Source: Aeromonas veronii bv. veronii | GTDB taxonomy: Bacteria; Pseudomonadota; Gammaproteobacteria; Enterobacterales; Aeromonadaceae | Reading direction: 5' to 3' | Length of the DNA stretch: 32,841 bases | Assembly (NCBI RefSeq): GCF_000820225.1 | Contig: NZ_CDDK01000025.1 | Location: forward strand, 177,041-209,881 | Part shown: piece after piece, positions 8,483 to 16,709 of the stretch | Layout: the number at the start of each line of letters is the position of its first letter | Numbering within the stretch: the first letter of the stretch is position 1 | Position numbers and translations under genes: made by a program | Notes under the pieces: generated by a model | Told to the model about the DNA's origin: nothing | Seen by the model: the letters and a program-made list of their open reading frames with translations, nothing else | The model's database searches: none

Positions 8483-9217
8483 TCAGCCGTTTCGTTGCGG
8501 CAGGTAGCCGTTTTGCTGGCGCCAGAGGGACGGAGTGAGCCCGATCTCACTCAGGAAGCGCTCGCTGAAGGCCCCCTGATTCTGGTAACCGCAGCGGCTG
8601 GCAATCTCGCCAACGGGCAGTTGCGTACCGGCAAGCAGGGTTCGCGCCAGTGCCATGCGCCGACTGCGAATGTAGTGGGAGACGCTCATCCCCAGCTGCT
8701 GGCGAAAAGCGAGCTTGAACTGGCTCTGGCCAAGGCAGGCGATGGCAGCGAGTTGCTGATTGGTCAGCGGGGCGGCGAGGTTGGCCTCGATATGGCGTTG
8801 CACCTTGAGGATGCGGGCGGCAAGACGCGGCGTGACAGCGCTCTGCATCCCCTGCCCTTCAGCCAGCAGGGAGAGCCACACCTGCTCCATGCCCGCCACC
8901 TGCCGCCCCTCGGCCACCATGCGGTGCAGAAAAGCGAGGTAGTGGCGCTGGGGCTCATCCAGCTCGATAAAGGGGCAAGCCGCCAGATCGCCGGGCAGCC
9001 AGTCACTCTCCTGCACCAGAAACGAAAGCGCCGGATCGGCGGCGTAGTCGTGCCGCTCGCCGGGGGCGATGATGCAGGCAGAACCGGGGGCAAGCCTGCG
9101 ACCCCGGCCCTGCACCTCGATCTCGAGGGGGCCGTCGAGGGGGATCACCAGCTGGGCAAAGTCGTGGCTATGGCTGCAGACGTGGTGGTGATAGTGGCGC
9201 AGGCTGAAGCGGGACAT
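8483..9217 (-). CDS. AraC-family transcriptional regulator
   Basis: Predicted 244-residue one-component regulator. The N-terminal half is a cupin-like sensor (HHHVCSHSHDFAQLVIPLDG, CIIAPGERHDYAADP). The C-terminal ~100 residues form the two helix-turn-helix AraC domain: LTNQQLAAIACLGQSQFKLAFRQ, GMSVSHYIRSRRMALARTLL, VGEIASRCGYQNQGAFSERF. The His-rich start resembles cupins that bind metal or small ligands, but the ligand is unknown. I start at ATG 9217 rather than the in-frame TTG at 9229, as the TTG lies within the preceding hairpin. Downstream csaA is a possible co-transcribed gene; targets are not identifiable here. Confidence 0.87.
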   Translation of the reverse strand: MSRFSLRHYHHHVCSHSHDFAQLVIPLDGPLEIEVQGRGRRLAPGSACIIAPGERHDYAADPALSFLVQESDWLPGDLAACPFIELDEPQRHYLAFLHRMVAEGRQVAGMEQVWLSLLAEGQGMQSAVTPRLAARILKVQRHIEANLAAPLTNQQLAAIACLGQSQFKLAFRQQLGMSVSHYIRSRRMALARTLLAGTQLPVGEIASRCGYQNQGAFSERFLSEIGLTPSLWRQQNGYLPQRNG

Positions 9218-9227
9218 GGCAGATAGC

Positions 9228-9252
9228 AATGACGCGGCCAGGCCGCGTCATT
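9228..9252. terminator. Perfect hairpin between metJ and the AraC gene
   Basis: 12-base arms AATGACGCGGCC/GGCCGCGTCATT around a single central base. It is 5 bases past the metJ stop (minus strand) and 10 bases before the AraC start. There is no T-tract on the minus-strand side (GCTATCTG follows), so it is a weak intrinsic terminator at best and may instead stabilise metJ mRNA or reduce read-through. Confidence 0.55.
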
Positions 9253-9257
9253 GGGGG

Positions 9258-9581
9258 TTATTCCTTGTCGAAATCTTCGATCTCTTTGCCCAGCGCTTCC
9301 ATGATGGCGCGCGCTTCGGCCGGGACACTGTCCGGTTGATCCTTGCGCAAGTCTTCGTCGCAAGGGAGCGGCTGGCCGGTGAAAGCGTGCAGGAAGGCTT
9401 CACAGAGCAGCTCGCTGTTGGTCGCATGACGCAGGTTGTTTACCTGACGGCGGGTGCGCTCATCGGTCAACACTTTCAACACCTTGAGCGGGATCGAGAC
9501 GGTAATCTTCTTGACCTGTTCGCTCTTCTTACCGTGTTCCGCGTAGGGGCTGACGTAGTCGCCGTTCCACTCTGTTCCCAT
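9258..9581 (-). CDS. metJ: Methionine repressor MetJ
   Basis: Predicted 107-residue ribbon-helix-helix repressor (E. coli 105 residues) that uses S-adenosylmethionine as corepressor and binds tandem 8-base MET boxes. The DNA-reading beta strand is [15 protein letters not shown] (residues ~24-38), followed by [32 protein letters not shown], nearly identical to the E. coli protein. It diverges from metB-metL over a 205-base intergenic region that holds MET boxes, so it probably represses both metBL and itself, as in enteric bacteria. Confidence 0.97.
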   Translation of the reverse strand: MGTEWNGDYVSPYAEHGKKSEQVKKITVSIPLKVLKVLTDERTRRQVNNLRHATNSELLCEAFLHAFTGQPLPCDEDLRKDQPDSVPAEARAIMEALGKEIEDFDKE

Positions 9582-9654
9582 GACTCACCTGTTCTCATTT
9601 AGCCGTGAGCGCGGATTTTAACCCTTAAGGAAATTAATGGCAATCCAACAGCAA

Positions 9655-9686
9655 AGCCATTTAGACGTCTGGAAGTGTTGACGGCT
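9655..9686. promoter_or_regulatory. MetJ operator: four tandem MET boxes
   Basis: Consecutive 8-mers read AGCCATTT, AGACGTCT, GGAAGTGT, TGACGGCT. Against the consensus AGACGTCT they match 5, 8, 5 and 6 positions. One perfect box flanked by degenerate ones in exact 8-base register is the typical MetJ operator layout. The last box overlaps the likely metB -35 element. Confidence 0.85.
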
Positions 9687-9706
9687 TTTTTAAGCTGGCG
9701 TAGTGT
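9678..9706 (+). promoter_or_regulatory. Probable metB promoter
   Basis: TTGACG (-35, 5/6 match) and TAGTGT (-10, 3/6 match) separated by 17 bases. The -35 lies inside the MET-box array, which would explain repression by occlusion. The weak -10 keeps confidence moderate. Confidence 0.5.
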
Positions 9707-9786
9707 GGTTGACCATGAGCCCGCAATGGCGGGATGGCGCTTGGCAGCAAGATGCCGGCGTGTAAAGAGATATCAAGGAGAGTGAT

Positions 9787-10959
9787 ATGACCCACAAGGC
9801 CACCCTGGCGGTTCGCACCGGGATTGAGACAGACCAGCAACACGGTGCCGTGGTGCCCCCCATCTACCTCTCCAGCAACTACACCTTTGCCGACTTTGGC
9901 GAGCCCCGTCAATACGATTATGCCCGCTCCGGCAATCCGACCCGTACCAATCTGGCGGACGCGCTGGCGGCGCTGGAAGGGGGCGCTGGCGCCGTGGTCA
10001 CCGGCACCGGCATGGGGGCCGTCCATCTGGTCACCACAGCACTGCTCAAGGCGGGGGATCTGCTGATCGCCCCCCACGACTGTTACGGCGGCACCTGGCG
10101 CCTGTTCGAGTATCTGGCGGCCAAGGGCCACTACCGGGTGCAGTTTGTCGATCAGGGGGATGAGGCCGCACTGGCCGCCGCGCTGGCGCAAAAGCCTGCG
10201 CTGGTATGGGTCGAGACTCCCTCCAACCCGTTGCTGAGGGTGGTGGATATCCGCGCCATTGCCAGCGCCGCCCACGAGGTGGGTGCGCAGGTAGTGGTGG
10301 ACAACACCTTCCTCTCCCCCCTGCTGCAACAGCCGCTCGCACTTGGTGCCGACGTGGTGGTGCACTCCACCACCAAGTACATCAACGGTCACTCAGACGT
10401 GGTGGGCGGAGTGGCGATTGCCAAGGAGGCAGCACTGGCCGAGTCGCTGGTGTGGTGGGCCAACTGTCTGGGGCTCACCTCCGGGGCGTTCGACTCCTAC
10501 CTCACCCTGCGCGGTCTGCGCACTCTGGCCCCCAGATTGCGCACCCATCAGGAGAACACCGATCGCATCCTCGCGTTCCTGCAACAGCAGCCACTGGTGA
10601 AACGCATCTATCACCCCAGCCTGCCGAGCCATCCGGGCCACGATATTGCGCGCCGTCAACAGTCCGGCTTCGGCGCCATGCTAAGTTTTGAACTCGATTG
10701 CAGCGAGGCGGGCATTCGCGCCTTCCTCGCGGCCCTCACCCTCTTCTCGGTGGCCGAGTCCCTCGGCGGGGTGGAGAGTCTGGTGGCCCATCCGGCCAGC
10801 ATGACTCACAGGGCCATGACCCCGGCGGCGCAGCAGGCAGCAGGCATCAGCGCCCAGCTGCTGCGGTTGTCGGTCGGTATTGAACACGGTGAAGACCTGG
10901 TGGCCGATCTGGCTCAGGCTTTTGAACAGGCGCAGCAGGCAGAACAGGTAGCGAAGTAA
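9787..10959 (+). CDS. metB: Cystathionine gamma-synthase MetB
   Basis: Predicted 390-residue PLP enzyme that joins O-succinyl-homoserine and cysteine to form cystathionine, entering methionine synthesis. Diagnostic motifs are YARSGNPTRTNLADALAALEGG, VVDNTFLSPLLQQPLALGAD and the PLP-lysine site VVHSTTKYINGHSD (Lys197). The C-terminal block SLGGVESLVAHPASMTH is typical of the Cys/Met metabolism PLP family; context (metJ, metL) favours MetB over the lyase MetC. The ATG is preceded by CAAGGAGAGTGAT, a strong ribosome-binding site. The stop codon TAA shares one base with the annotated ATG of metL. Confidence 0.96.
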   Translation: MTHKATLAVRTGIETDQQHGAVVPPIYLSSNYTFADFGEPRQYDYARSGNPTRTNLADALAALEGGAGAVVTGTGMGAVHLVTTALLKAGDLLIAPHDCYGGTWRLFEYLAAKGHYRVQFVDQGDEAALAAALAQKPALVWVETPSNPLLRVVDIRAIASAAHEVGAQVVVDNTFLSPLLQQPLALGADVVVHSTTKYINGHSDVVGGVAIAKEAALAESLVWWANCLGLTSGAFDSYLTLRGLRTLAPRLRTHQENTDRILAFLQQQPLVKRIYHPSLPSHPGHDIARRQQSGFGAMLSFELDCSEAGIRAFLAALTLFSVAESLGGVESLVAHPASMTHRAMTPAAQQAAGISAQLLRLSVGIEHGEDLVADLAQAFEQAQQAEQVAK

Positions 10960-13415
10960 TGGAACAGCAGCAACAAGGAGAGATCGCGGTGGCAGCAGAA
11001 GCAGGATTGAAGCGACGTCACGTCCACAAATTTGGTGGCAGCAGTCTGGCGGATCCGGTCTGTTATCGCCGGGTCGCCAGTATCGTTGAACAACAGGTGG
11101 GCGGGGATGAACTGATCGTGGTCTCCGCCGCCGGCAAGACCACCAACCGGCTGATCCAGCTGGTGGAGCTGGCCGAAGCGGGGGACGAAGCCGCTGGTGA
11201 AGCCATCTCTGCCCTGCAGGCCTATCAGCAGAGCCTGATCGACGGCCTGCTGGAGGGTGAACTGCAGCTCGACCTGAGCAAGCAACTGGCCGACGACATG
11301 CAGCTGATCGCCAAAACGCTGGAAGGGCAGTTTGACCGCTTCGCCCGCAACGGCCTGCTTGCCTTTGGCGAGGTGTGGTCGGCGCGCCTGCTGGCTGCCC
11401 TGCTTACCAGTCGCGGCGACAAGGCTATCTGGCTCGATGCCCGCAGTTTCCTGCGCGCCGAGGATGGCGCTCTGGTCAAGGTAGATACTGCGCTCTCCAG
11501 CGAACTGCTCAAGGCGCGACTGGCGGAGCATGCCGGTCGCATCGTGGTAACCGGCTTTATCGCCGCCGACATGGAGGGGCGTTCCCTGCTGCTCGGTCGC
11601 AATGGATCCGACTACAGCGCCAGCCTGTTGGCCCTGCTGGCGGACGGCGAATCCACCACCATCTGGAGCGACGTGGCCGGTGTCTACAGCGCCGACCCGC
11701 GCCGGGTGAAGGAGGCTCGCCTGCTGGAGCGCCTGAGCCTCGCGGAAGCCAACGAGCTGGCCCGTCTTGGCTCTTCGGTATTGCACTCGCGCACCCTGCA
11801 ACCAGTGGCCGACAGCCGCCAGCGCCTCACTTTGCGCTGCAGCTACAACCCGGATGAGGGCTGCACCCATATCCTGCGCCGCGCCCCCCGCTCCGGCGGT
11901 GCCCGCATCGTATCCTCGGTGGATCAGATCGCCCTCATCGAGCTGAAGGTGCTGCCGCAGACCAACTATGAGCAGACGGTGGCCACCATCGAGGCCCATC
12001 TGGCCCGTCACCGCCTCAACCCGCTCACACTGCAGCGCCAGCCGGATCGCCGGATCCTGCGCCTCGCCTACACCCTCGAGGTGGCACAAGGCGCCTTCGA
12101 GCTGCTGCGCGACTTCCAGCTGCAAGGGAGCTTCACCGGCCTCATCCAGAAAGAGGGGTTCAGTCTGGTAGCGCTGGTAGGGGCAGGTGTCACCGACAAC
12201 GCGGAGCAGTGTCACCGCTTCTATCAGCTGCTGGCAGATCAACCGCTGGAGTTCGTACAGGTGGCCCGAGATGGCCTGAGTCTGGTGGCCGTGCTGCGTC
12301 AGGTAGTGCTTGAGCCGCTGCTCATCGCCCTGCACAGCGCCCTCTTCAGCCGCCCGACCCGGGTTGGACTGGTGGTGTTCGGCAAGGGCAATATCGGCGG
12401 CCACTGGCTGAGCCTCTATGCCCGCGAAAAGGCACGGCTGGAACATGAGCTCAATCTGGCGCTCACCCTCTACGGGGTGTTCAGCTCGGAAGGGGGCCTG
12501 CTGGATGAAGAGGGACTCAACCCCCTCAAGGTACAGGACAACTTCAATCCCAAACCGCTGATCTGGCCGGAGTTGCTCTCCCAGCTTGAACAGCACGGCT
12601 TCGATGCGCTGATTGCGCTGGACATGACCGCCAGCGAAACGGTGAGCCGCTACTACCCCGACTTCGCCCAGCTTGGCATTCACATCATCGCCGCCAACAA
12701 GTTTGCCGGTGCCGCCGACAGCGAGTTCTACCAGCGCATCAAGCAGACCTGCCGTGACCATCAGGTGCAGTGGCGCTACAACGCCACCGTGGGCGCCGGG
12801 CTGCCAATCCAGTCCAGCATCCAGATGCTGCGCCAGAGCGGCGACCGCATTCAGGGGGTCTCCGGCATCTTCTCCGGCACCCTCTCCTGGCTGTTCCAGC
12901 AGTATGATGGCACCCGCCCCTTCTCCGAGCTGGTGGACGAGGCGTGGCAGCACGGCCTGACCGAACCGGATCCCCGCGAGGATCTCTCTGGTCAGGATGT
13001 GCGTCGCAAGCTGCTTATTCTGGCGCGGGAAGCGGGCTTCGAGCTCGACTCCGCCGATATCGAGCTGGAGAATCTGGTACCCGTCACGCTGCGCAAGGTG
13101 ACCACCGATCAGTTCATGGACAGACTGAAAGATCTGGATGGCCCGATCCAGACCGCCTTCGAAGGGGCCAAGCGCCTCGGCAAGGTACTGCGCTACGTGG
13201 CTCGCTTTGAGCATGACGGCAAGGCGCGGGTCGGACTGGAGGCGCTGGAGCCCCATCACCCGTTTGCCAACCTCTTGCCATGCGACAACATCTTCGCCAT
13301 CGAGAGCGACAGCTACCGCACCAACCCGCTGGTGATCCAGGGGCCGGGGGCGGGTCGGGAAGTGACCGCCGCCGCCATCCAGTACGATCTGTGGCAGATC
13401 TGCGCCAGCCTCTAA
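10959..13415 (+). CDS. metL: Bifunctional aspartokinase / homoserine dehydrogenase II
   Basis: Predicted 818-residue fusion (E. coli MetL 810) catalysing the first and third steps from aspartate toward methionine and threonine. The kinase occupies about residues 20-300 (VHKFGGSSLADP, GEVWSARLLAALL, LLGRNGSDYSA, IWSDVAGVYSADPRRVKEA). A central ACT-like region follows. The dehydrogenase starts near 465 (VGLVVFGKGNIGGHW) and includes ANKFAGAADS, YNATVGAGLPI, SGIFSGTLSWLF and LTEPDPREDLSGQDV. Start choice is open: ATG 10959 overlaps the metB stop, but in-frame GTG 10989 has a better-spaced AAGGAG and gives an N-terminus nearer E. coli length. Operon partner of metB, under MetJ. Confidence 0.96.
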   Translation: MEQQQQGEIAVAAEAGLKRRHVHKFGGSSLADPVCYRRVASIVEQQVGGDELIVVSAAGKTTNRLIQLVELAEAGDEAAGEAISALQAYQQSLIDGLLEGELQLDLSKQLADDMQLIAKTLEGQFDRFARNGLLAFGEVWSARLLAALLTSRGDKAIWLDARSFLRAEDGALVKVDTALSSELLKARLAEHAGRIVVTGFIAADMEGRSLLLGRNGSDYSASLLALLADGESTTIWSDVAGVYSADPRRVKEARLLERLSLAEANELARLGSSVLHSRTLQPVADSRQRLTLRCSYNPDEGCTHILRRAPRSGGARIVSSVDQIALIELKVLPQTNYEQTVATIEAHLARHRLNPLTLQRQPDRRILRLAYTLEVAQGAFELLRDFQLQGSFTGLIQKEGFSLVALVGAGVTDNAEQCHRFYQLLADQPLEFVQVARDGLSLVAVLRQVVLEPLLIALHSALFSRPTRVGLVVFGKGNIGGHWLSLYAREKARLEHELNLALTLYGVFSSEGGLLDEEGLNPLKVQDNFNPKPLIWPELLSQLEQHGFDALIALDMTASETVSRYYPDFAQLGIHIIAANKFAGAADSEFYQRIKQTCRDHQVQWRYNATVGAGLPIQSSIQMLRQSGDRIQGVSGIFSGTLSWLFQQYDGTRPFSELVDEAWQHGLTEPDPREDLSGQDVRRKLLILAREAGFELDSADIELENLVPVTLRKVTTDQFMDRLKDLDGPIQTAFEGAKRLGKVLRYVARFEHDGKARVGLEALEPHHPFANLLPCDNIFAIESDSYRTNPLVIQGPGAGREVTAAAIQYDLWQICASL

Positions 13416-13460
13416 GGCAGATTGCAAAGGGAGCAGCACCTCAGCTCCCGCGCACAATAA

Positions 13461-13491
13461 AAAAAGCCCGAGTCGATGACTCGGGCTTTTT
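13461..13491. terminator. Bidirectional terminator, metBL / pit
   Basis: Perfect 14-bp stem AAAAAGCCCGAGTC/GACTCGGGCTTTTT with a GAT loop, between convergent genes. Confidence 0.92.
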
Positions 13492-13508
13492 GCTGAATGC
13501 CGCTTCGA

Positions 13509-14774
13509 TTAGGAGAAGCAGGCCTGCAGCACGTAGAAGATCGCGATAGCCAGAATGGCACCGGCAGGCAGGGTGATGATCCAGGAGACCACGATGTTGC
13601 GCAGTACCCCCAGGTTCAGCGCCGCAATACCGCGCGCCAGACCGACACCCATCACAGCACCGACCAGGGTCTGGGTGGTGGAGATGGGCAGACCGGTACC
13701 GGAGGCAATCACCACGGTCGCGGCAGTCGCTAGTTGGGCTGCGAAGCCACGGCTCGGGGTCAGGTGAGTGATGCCGGTACCTACCGTCGCCATCACCTTC
13801 TCGCCCATGGTCGCCAGACCGATCACGATACCGATACCGCCCAGCGGCAGGATCCACCAGGCAATGGCAGCCTGACTGGAAATCTCGCCACCGGAAGCCA
13901 CGATAGAAGCCACCGCAGAGAGCGGGCCGATGGCGTTGGCAACGTCGTTGGAGCCGTGGGCAAAGGCCATGGCACAGGCGGTGATCACCATCAGGATGCC
14001 GAACACCTTCTCCACGTTGGCGAAGTGCATCTTGCTGTCATCCTGCGGGTTGTACTTCTGGCCGCGAATGTAGATCCAGCCGGCAAACGCCACTGCGATG
14101 GAGATGGCGATGGAGAGCAGAATGCCCTCGCCATCGCTCAGGTGCAGCCCGACGTGGGTCAGCCCCTTCTTGATGGTCACCAGACAGATCACCAGCGCAG
14201 TCAGGAACATGTAGAACGGCACATAGCGCTTGGCGTTGTTCAGGGGATCATCAGTGTTGAAGATAAGCTTCTGCACGCTGATGAACATGAAGTAGGCGAT
14301 GACACCTGAGATGGCCGGGGTGATGACCCAGGAGCCGACGATGCCGCCAAACTTGCTCCACTGCACCGCTTCCGGGCCAATGCTCACCACCGCAAAACCG
14401 ACGATGGCGCCGATGATGGAGTGAGTGGTGGAAACAGGCCAGCCGAAGTAGGAGGCGAGGATCAACCAGGCGCCCGCCGCCAGCAGGGAGGCGATCATGC
14501 CGAGCACCAGCAGGTCCGGGCTATCGACAAACGCATTGCTGTCGATGATGCCGTTACGGATGGTGGCCGTCACTTCGCCACCGGCCAGATAGGCACCGGC
14601 AAATTCGAAGATCATGGCAATGATGATCGCCTGACGGATGGTCAGGGATTTGGTGCCGACCGATGTTCCCATGGCGTTGGCTACGTCATTCGCGCCAATG
14701 CCCCAAGCCATCAAAAAGCCGAACAAGGCCGCCACGAGCACCAGAGTGGTGCCGTAATTCGCGATAATGTCCAT
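13509..14774 (-). CDS. Pit-family inorganic phosphate transporter
   Basis: Predicted 421-residue inner-membrane phosphate/cation symporter (PHO4/PiT family) with about ten transmembrane helices. Both halves carry the inverted-repeat signature: MAWGIGANDVANAMGTSVG (residues ~23-41) and MAFAHGSNDVANAIGP (~275-290), together with the paired GWPVSTTHSIIGAIVGF and GLPISTTQTLVGAVMGVG. A hydrophilic loop (YNPQDDSKMHFANVEKVFG) divides the halves. It follows the DUF47 gene on the same strand with a 25-base gap, the usual order for a phosphate permease with its PhoU-like accessory protein. Whether it uses H+ or Na+ cannot be read from the sequence. Confidence 0.93.
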   Translation of the reverse strand: MDIIANYGTTLVLVAALFGFLMAWGIGANDVANAMGTSVGTKSLTIRQAIIIAMIFEFAGAYLAGGEVTATIRNGIIDSNAFVDSPDLLVLGMIASLLAAGAWLILASYFGWPVSTTHSIIGAIVGFAVVSIGPEAVQWSKFGGIVGSWVITPAISGVIAYFMFISVQKLIFNTDDPLNNAKRYVPFYMFLTALVICLVTIKKGLTHVGLHLSDGEGILLSIAISIAVAFAGWIYIRGQKYNPQDDSKMHFANVEKVFGILMVITACAMAFAHGSNDVANAIGPLSAVASIVASGGEISSQAAIAWWILPLGGIGIVIGLATMGEKVMATVGTGITHLTPSRGFAAQLATAATVVIASGTGLPISTTQTLVGAVMGVGLARGIAALNLGVLRNIVVSWIITLPAGAILAIAIFYVLQACFS

Positions 14775-14799
14775 TAGTAGTGTTTACCCAGTCAGTCGA

Positions 14800-15480
14800 T
14801 TACGAACGAGCCAGCATCAGTTCCAGACGGGCGCCTACGCGCTCGGCCTGATCTGCCAGGTCACCTACCCATTCGAGGATCTTGTAAAGGAACATCACAT
14901 CGATCGGATTGTAATTGTGCTCAACCGCTTGCAGCTGTTGGCGCAGTCCGATCTGCATGGTGTCTGTATCGTCCTCGATCAGATCCAGCTGGTGGATCAT
15001 CTCGGCAACCATTTCCACTTCCCGTCCTTTGAAGCCGGTCTCGAGCAGCTCGTCGAGCTCCCCGATCGCTTTCTCGGCCTGAGCGGTCGCATCAATACAA
15101 CGTTTGAGGTAAGCCATGAAATCCGTCCGCATTTCGGCGGGGAACTCCATGCGACGACCAAGCATGCGGCCGGAGATATCCTTGGCACGGTTGGCAATCT
15201 TGTCTTGCTGGGTCAACAGCTCCAGCAGGTCGGTACGTGCAACCGGCAGGAACAGGCCGCGAGGCAGTTTCAGACGGATTTCACGCTTGAGGGTATCTGC
15301 CTCTTTTTCCAGTTGAGCGATCTGCTGCCGGATCTTCTCGGCATCTTCCCAACGGTCTTCGGCAACGGCGTCAAAGAAGGGAACCAACTGCTGGGAGCAC
15401 TGGTGAACCTTGACGATATGCTTCTGCAGCGGCTTGATGGGGGACTTGGCAAAAAGCCCCAAAATAGTATTTACTGGCAT
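14800..15480 (-). CDS. TIGR00153/DUF47 PhoU-like accessory protein
   Basis: Predicted 226-residue all-helical cytoplasmic protein of the DUF47 (TIGR00153) family, related in fold to PhoU. The family start MPVNTILGLFAKSPIKPLQKH is visible, as are the repeated acidic/helical blocks EKIRQQIAQLEKEADTLKREI and MIHQLDLIEDDTDTMQIGLR. The family is regularly encoded just upstream of a Pit transporter and is thought to modulate it. ATG 15480 is preferred to in-frame TTG 15486, matching the family N-terminus. Its ribosome-binding site is weak. Likely first gene of a two-gene operon. Confidence 0.9.
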   Translation of the reverse strand: MPVNTILGLFAKSPIKPLQKHIVKVHQCSQQLVPFFDAVAEDRWEDAEKIRQQIAQLEKEADTLKREIRLKLPRGLFLPVARTDLLELLTQQDKIANRAKDISGRMLGRRMEFPAEMRTDFMAYLKRCIDATAQAEKAIGELDELLETGFKGREVEMVAEMIHQLDLIEDDTDTMQIGLRQQLQAVEHNYNPIDVMFLYKILEWVGDLADQAERVGARLELMLARS

Positions 15481-15582
15481 GGCCAAACCTGTGTCGGTGA
15501 AAAAACACTCGATACGATTTTATGAGGCGCGCATGGTAACCGAACTGCGCCCTCAATTAAACCGCGAATTAATCTAGTCGTC

Positions 15583-15605
15583 TCGCGGGCATTATATCCC
15601 CGCGA
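15583..15605. repeat. Short inverted repeat between DUF47 and CYTH genes
   Basis: Arms TCGCGGG and CCCGCGA flank a 9-base AT-rich core (CATTATATC) that reads as TATAAT on the minus strand. It could be an operator around the DUF47-pit -10 element, but no good -35 is evident and the spacer may be chance. Confidence 0.3.
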
Positions 15606-15649
15606 CCCGAATCCTGCCCCCCAAAGTTGCCTGCCAGCCCGGAATGACT

Positions 15650-16618
15650 ATGCAAACTGAGATCGAGATAAAGTTTTTTGTCGCCCGCGACATTCAAGCC
15701 AAGTTATCCAACCTGCTGAATTCTCTTGAGATTAAAGAATCATCACAACAGCAGCTCGGCAACGTCTATTTCGATACGCCGACCTTGGCTCTGCGCCAGC
15801 TGGATATGGGGCTGCGCATTCGCCGCTGCGACGCCTTCGCCGAGCAGACCATCAAATGCCGCGGTCAGGTGGTGGGCGGCCTGCACGCCAGACCCGAGTA
15901 CAACGCCCCTGTCAGCGGCGATCTGCCGACCCTCTCGGCCTTTCCCGATGAGATTTGGCCGACCCTGACCGAGCGTGACCACATTCAGCAGCAGCTGGTC
16001 GCCCAGTTTCGTACCGACTTCCTGCGCCGCCATTGGCTGATCGCCTTCGAGGGGGCCGAGATTGAGCTGGCCTGGGATCAGGGAGAGATAGTCGGCAGTC
16101 AGGGCAGCACCACCATCAACGAACTGGAACTGGAGCTCAAATCAGGCGCTACCGCGGCGCTGTTTGCACTGGCCCCACGCCTCGCCAGGATCGGCGGGCT
16201 GCGCCTTGGCGCCCAATCCAAGGCCCAGCGCGGCTATCGACTGGCCGGGCTCGGCAAACCGCTGGCTCTGCAGGCGCTGGTCGAACATGAAGGTATGGAT
16301 GGCACAACGGGGGTAAGCGAGGGGCTGCGCCACTGGCAGCATCACGAGCAGCTCTGGCTGGAGCATCCTCAGGATAAAGGCATTCAACAGCAGGCACTCG
16401 CGGCCCTGTGCCAGGGGATCGATCTGGTCGCCCACAGTGCGGCCACGCTGCCACAACCAGCGCCCTGGCTACCCGCCCTGACCAGCCTGCACGCACATCT
16501 GCAAGCCCAGTCGGGCGAGCATGACGAGTGGCCTGCCGAGCTGGCCGATCTCTTCCTCTATCCGGCGTATGTCGAGTTGCAGCTGGCCATCGCCGCATGG
16601 CTGCATCACGCAGCCTGA
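15650..16618 (+). CDS. CYTH-domain (YgiF-like) triphosphatase with reduced C-terminal region
   Basis: Predicted 322-residue protein. The N-terminal ~200 residues form a CYTH triphosphate tunnel domain: the EXEXK metal-binding signature (E4, E6, K8), YFDTPTLALRQLDMGLRIRR, TIKCRG, and INELELELKSG. E. coli YgiF (433 residues) hydrolyses inorganic triphosphate and continues into a full CHAD domain. Here only ~115 residues follow the CYTH part; they contain helical, His-bearing stretches (LRHWQHHEQLWLEH) but fall well short of a complete CHAD domain. Start chosen at ATG 15650 since GGA sits six bases upstream; ATG 15644 would abut that GGA directly. Confidence 0.82.
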   Translation: MQTEIEIKFFVARDIQAKLSNLLNSLEIKESSQQQLGNVYFDTPTLALRQLDMGLRIRRCDAFAEQTIKCRGQVVGGLHARPEYNAPVSGDLPTLSAFPDEIWPTLTERDHIQQQLVAQFRTDFLRRHWLIAFEGAEIELAWDQGEIVGSQGSTTINELELELKSGATAALFALAPRLARIGGLRLGAQSKAQRGYRLAGLGKPLALQALVEHEGMDGTTGVSEGLRHWQHHEQLWLEHPQDKGIQQQALAALCQGIDLVAHSAATLPQPAPWLPALTSLHAHLQAQSGEHDEWPAELADLFLYPAYVELQLAIAAWLHHAA

Positions 16619-16676
16619 GCGTGGCCATACCGGTACTAAAGGTCGGAAATAAAGACCGGAAACAAAAGCCGAAAAC

Positions 16677-16706
16677 AAAACGGGTGAGCCTTGGCTCACC
16701 CGTTTT
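16677..16706. terminator. Bidirectional terminator, CYTH gene / dapA
   Basis: Perfect 14-base arms AAAACGGGTGAGCC/GGCTCACCCGTTTT with a TT centre, between convergent genes. Confidence 0.9.
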
Positions 16707-16709
16707 GCA

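Noticed and set aside
8066..9226. Long plus-strand frame across csaA and the AraC gene
   Set aside because: It would span two well-supported opposite-strand genes and their terminator; the product has no recognisable domain.
10914..13457. Very long open frame on the minus strand across metL
   Set aside because: It is antisense to metL, whose family motifs are unmistakable, and its translation is low-complexity and resembles no family. Long antisense frames are expected with strong third-position GC bias.
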